Below the pieces are notes generated by a model, which worked only from the letters and a program-made list of their open reading frames with translations, searched no databases and had not been told where the DNA came from. This document shows, piece after piece, positions 62,825-64,000 of a stretch of DNA of 64,000 nucleotides; positions within the stretch are counted from its first letter, which is position 1; every line of letters begins with the position of its first letter. The translations under genes were made by a program, and so were the position numbers. Origin of the DNA: an uncultured Pelagibacteraceae bacterium (GTDB lineage Bacteria; Pseudomonadota; Alphaproteobacteria; Pelagibacterales; Pelagibacteraceae). Where the stretch lies: assembly GCA_902590845.1 (NCBI GenBank), contig CACIYJ010000001.1, forward strand, positions 96,897-160,896. The letters run 5' to 3'.

Positions 62825-64000
62825 TTACTTCAATTGTTTTTCATACAACGATTTATATTCTTTACAGTTTTTGATAAGAAAGTCATGATTGCCTGAATTA
62901 ATTATTTCTCCATTTTTTAAAACAAATATTTTTTTTGCTTTGTGTATTGTTGAAAGTCGATGAGCTATCACAAGTGTTGTTTTATTTTTTGTAAGATTTA
63001 TTATTGCATTTTGAACAATTTCTTCGGAATCAGCATCTAAAGATGAAGTTGCTTCATCTAAAAGAATTATCGGAGATTTTTTTAGAATAGCTCTAGCTAT
63101 AGATAATCTTTGTTTTTGACCACCAGACAGTTTTGTTCCATTTTCTCCTACTAATGATTCATAAGATGAAGGGAGTTTATCTATAAATTCATCAGCAGCA
63201 GCAAATCCACAAGCTTCTTCAATTTCACTTTGAGTAGCTTGAGAATTAGCATAAGCTATATTATTTTTAATGGTATCATCAAATAAAATTACATCTTGAC
63301 TAACTAGTGAAATGTTTTTTCTTAGTGAACTAAGTGAAATTTTTTTTATATCCTGATCATCTATTTTTATATTTCCTTGTTGAGGATCGTAAAATCTTGG
63401 AAGTAAATTCATTATTGTGCTTTTTCCAGCCCCACTATGACCCACAAAAGCAGTCATGGAACCACCTTCAATTTCAAGATTTATATTTTTTATTGCCCTT
63501 TTTTCCGTTGATTCATACTTAAACCCAACATTATCAAAAATTATATTACACTTATTAATAATAAGTTTAGGTAAGCTTTTGTCCTCTTTAATTTCTATTG
63601 ACCTATCTATTATGCCAGAGATTCTTTTAAAAGCGGTTGCACCTTGGTAAGCTGTCATATTAATCGTCGCTAAAGACCTTATGGGTTGGTAAGCCAACAT
63701 CATCGCTGCAAGAAAAGAGAAGAAATTATTAACCTCAAGCTCACCTGCTGCAATCAGTTTGCCTGAAAAAAATATAAATCCAGCAATCATAAATCCCGTC
63801 AATGTTTCCATTATTGGTGCCGCTCTAATCAAAACACTGTTAATTTTAATATTTTTTTCAACAAGTTTATTAATTAAGCTGTTTGCATTTTTATCTTCTT
63901 CTTCTTCTTTTTGATAAATTCTAATCATCTTAGAACCTTTCAAAATTTCTGATAAGAAGGTGGTTAGATTTGCAGAAAGTTCACTGGCTTCTCCAACTGC
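62825..64000 (-). CDS. msbA: MsbA-like lipid A flippase ABC transporter (5' end outside window)
   Basis: The frame is open to the window edge; about 391 C-terminal residues are seen: last membrane helices, then a nucleotide-binding domain with GHSGAGKST, SQDVILFDDTIKNNI, LSGGQKQRLSIARAIL, ILLDEATSSLD and IAHRLSTI. Five bp upstream of waaA, consistent with lipid A flipping by MsbA. A TTG at 63943 is not the true start, since the frame continues. Confidence 0.88.
   Translation of the reverse strand, partial: AVGEASELSANLTTFLSEILKGSKMIRIYQKEEEEDKNANSLINKLVEKNIKINSVLIRAAPIMETLTGFMIAGFIFFSGKLIAAGELEVNNFFSFLAAMMLAYQPIRSLATINMTAYQGATAFKRISGIIDRSIEIKEDKSLPKLIINKCNIIFDNVGFKYESTEKRAIKNINLEIEGGSMTAFVGHSGAGKSTIMNLLPRFYDPQQGNIKIDDQDIKKISLSSLRKNISLVSQDVILFDDTIKNNIAYANSQATQSEIEEACGFAAADEFIDKLPSSYESLVGENGTKLSGGQKQRLSIARAILKKSPIILLDEATSSLDADSEEIVQNAIINLTKNKTTLVIAHRLSTIHKAKKIFVLKNGEIINSGNHDFLIKNCKEYKSLYEKQLK

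Overview
The window is a strongly AT-rich, tightly packed chromosomal segment, probably from an alphaproteobacterium of the SAR11 (Pelagibacterales) type. The evidence is the gene content and order: gcrA, trpB-trpA-accD-folC beside pyrF-ihfB-rpsA-cmk-aroA, a DUF2093 gene, a DUF3035-type lipoprotein after lspA, an alphaproteobacterial-type HisRS beside a tRNA-His that lacks a templated G-1, an NDUFA9-like protein, very short intergenic gaps, many TAATG stop/start overlaps and several overlapping convergent 3' ends. No transposase, integrase, CRISPR array or rRNA was seen. Genus-level placement is not possible from the sequence alone.

Layout. 1-7 kb: 3' part of a CFA-synthase-like gene, a lysine-rich coiled-coil protein, a metallo-beta-lactamase-fold hydrolase, a small lipoprotein, purE-purK, and a four-gene operon (tiny membrane protein, NAD(P)H oxidoreductase, 36-aa basic protein, YedK/HMCES). 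6.5-13.4 kb is the most accessory-looking part and is rich in nucleic-acid proteins: an RlmN-like radical SAM enzyme with an expanded cysteine motif, a WGR mini-protein, RmuC, a ribbon-helix-helix-like protein, a LexA/CI-type S24 protein whose catalytic Ser and Lys are both replaced, exonuclease I, and small unknowns. They surround an intergenic region with a long inverted repeat and a palindrome. 13.4-25.7 kb: thioredoxin, then a long minus-strand run folC-accD-trpA-trpB-pyrF-ihfB-rpsA-cmk-aroA-lptB-lptC-kdsD-rnd; TrpA and TrpB have altered active-site loops. 25.7-34.9 kb: NDUFA9-like protein, an SMR-like protein without the essential Glu, a divergent locus built around a Zur-type operator (PiT-like transporter against zur plus a His-rich membrane protein), gcrA, an ABC-2 permease, argD-argF, cytochrome c, kdsB, pheA.

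34.9-45.4 kb: SRP RNA, dnaX-ybaB-recR, glcB, an accA with a C-terminal membrane segment, a cold-shock gene, and a tRNA-His-hisS-hisZ-hisG unit preceded by a possible His-containing leader peptide. An FkbM methyltransferase follows, with a possible attenuating leader ORF. 45.7-64 kb: a nuclease-exonuclease-helicase fusion, groESL under a sigma-32-like promoter, a HAD phosphatase, ribF-ileS-lspA-lipoprotein-pgi, rsmD-purD, DUF2093, and a lipid A/Kdo cluster lpxL-lpxK-waaA-msbA-like (the last one cut by the window edge).

The best candidates for undescribed biology are the Zur-operator locus with two uncharacterised membrane proteins, the exonuclease I cluster with the inactivated S24 protein, the divergent TrpAB pair, and several RNA-level arrangements (tRNA-His/hisS coupling, a terminator inside a small ORF upstream of fkbM, and an A9 tract in dnaX at the point where a gamma subunit would end). 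All functional statements rest on motif recognition by eye; no database search was run.
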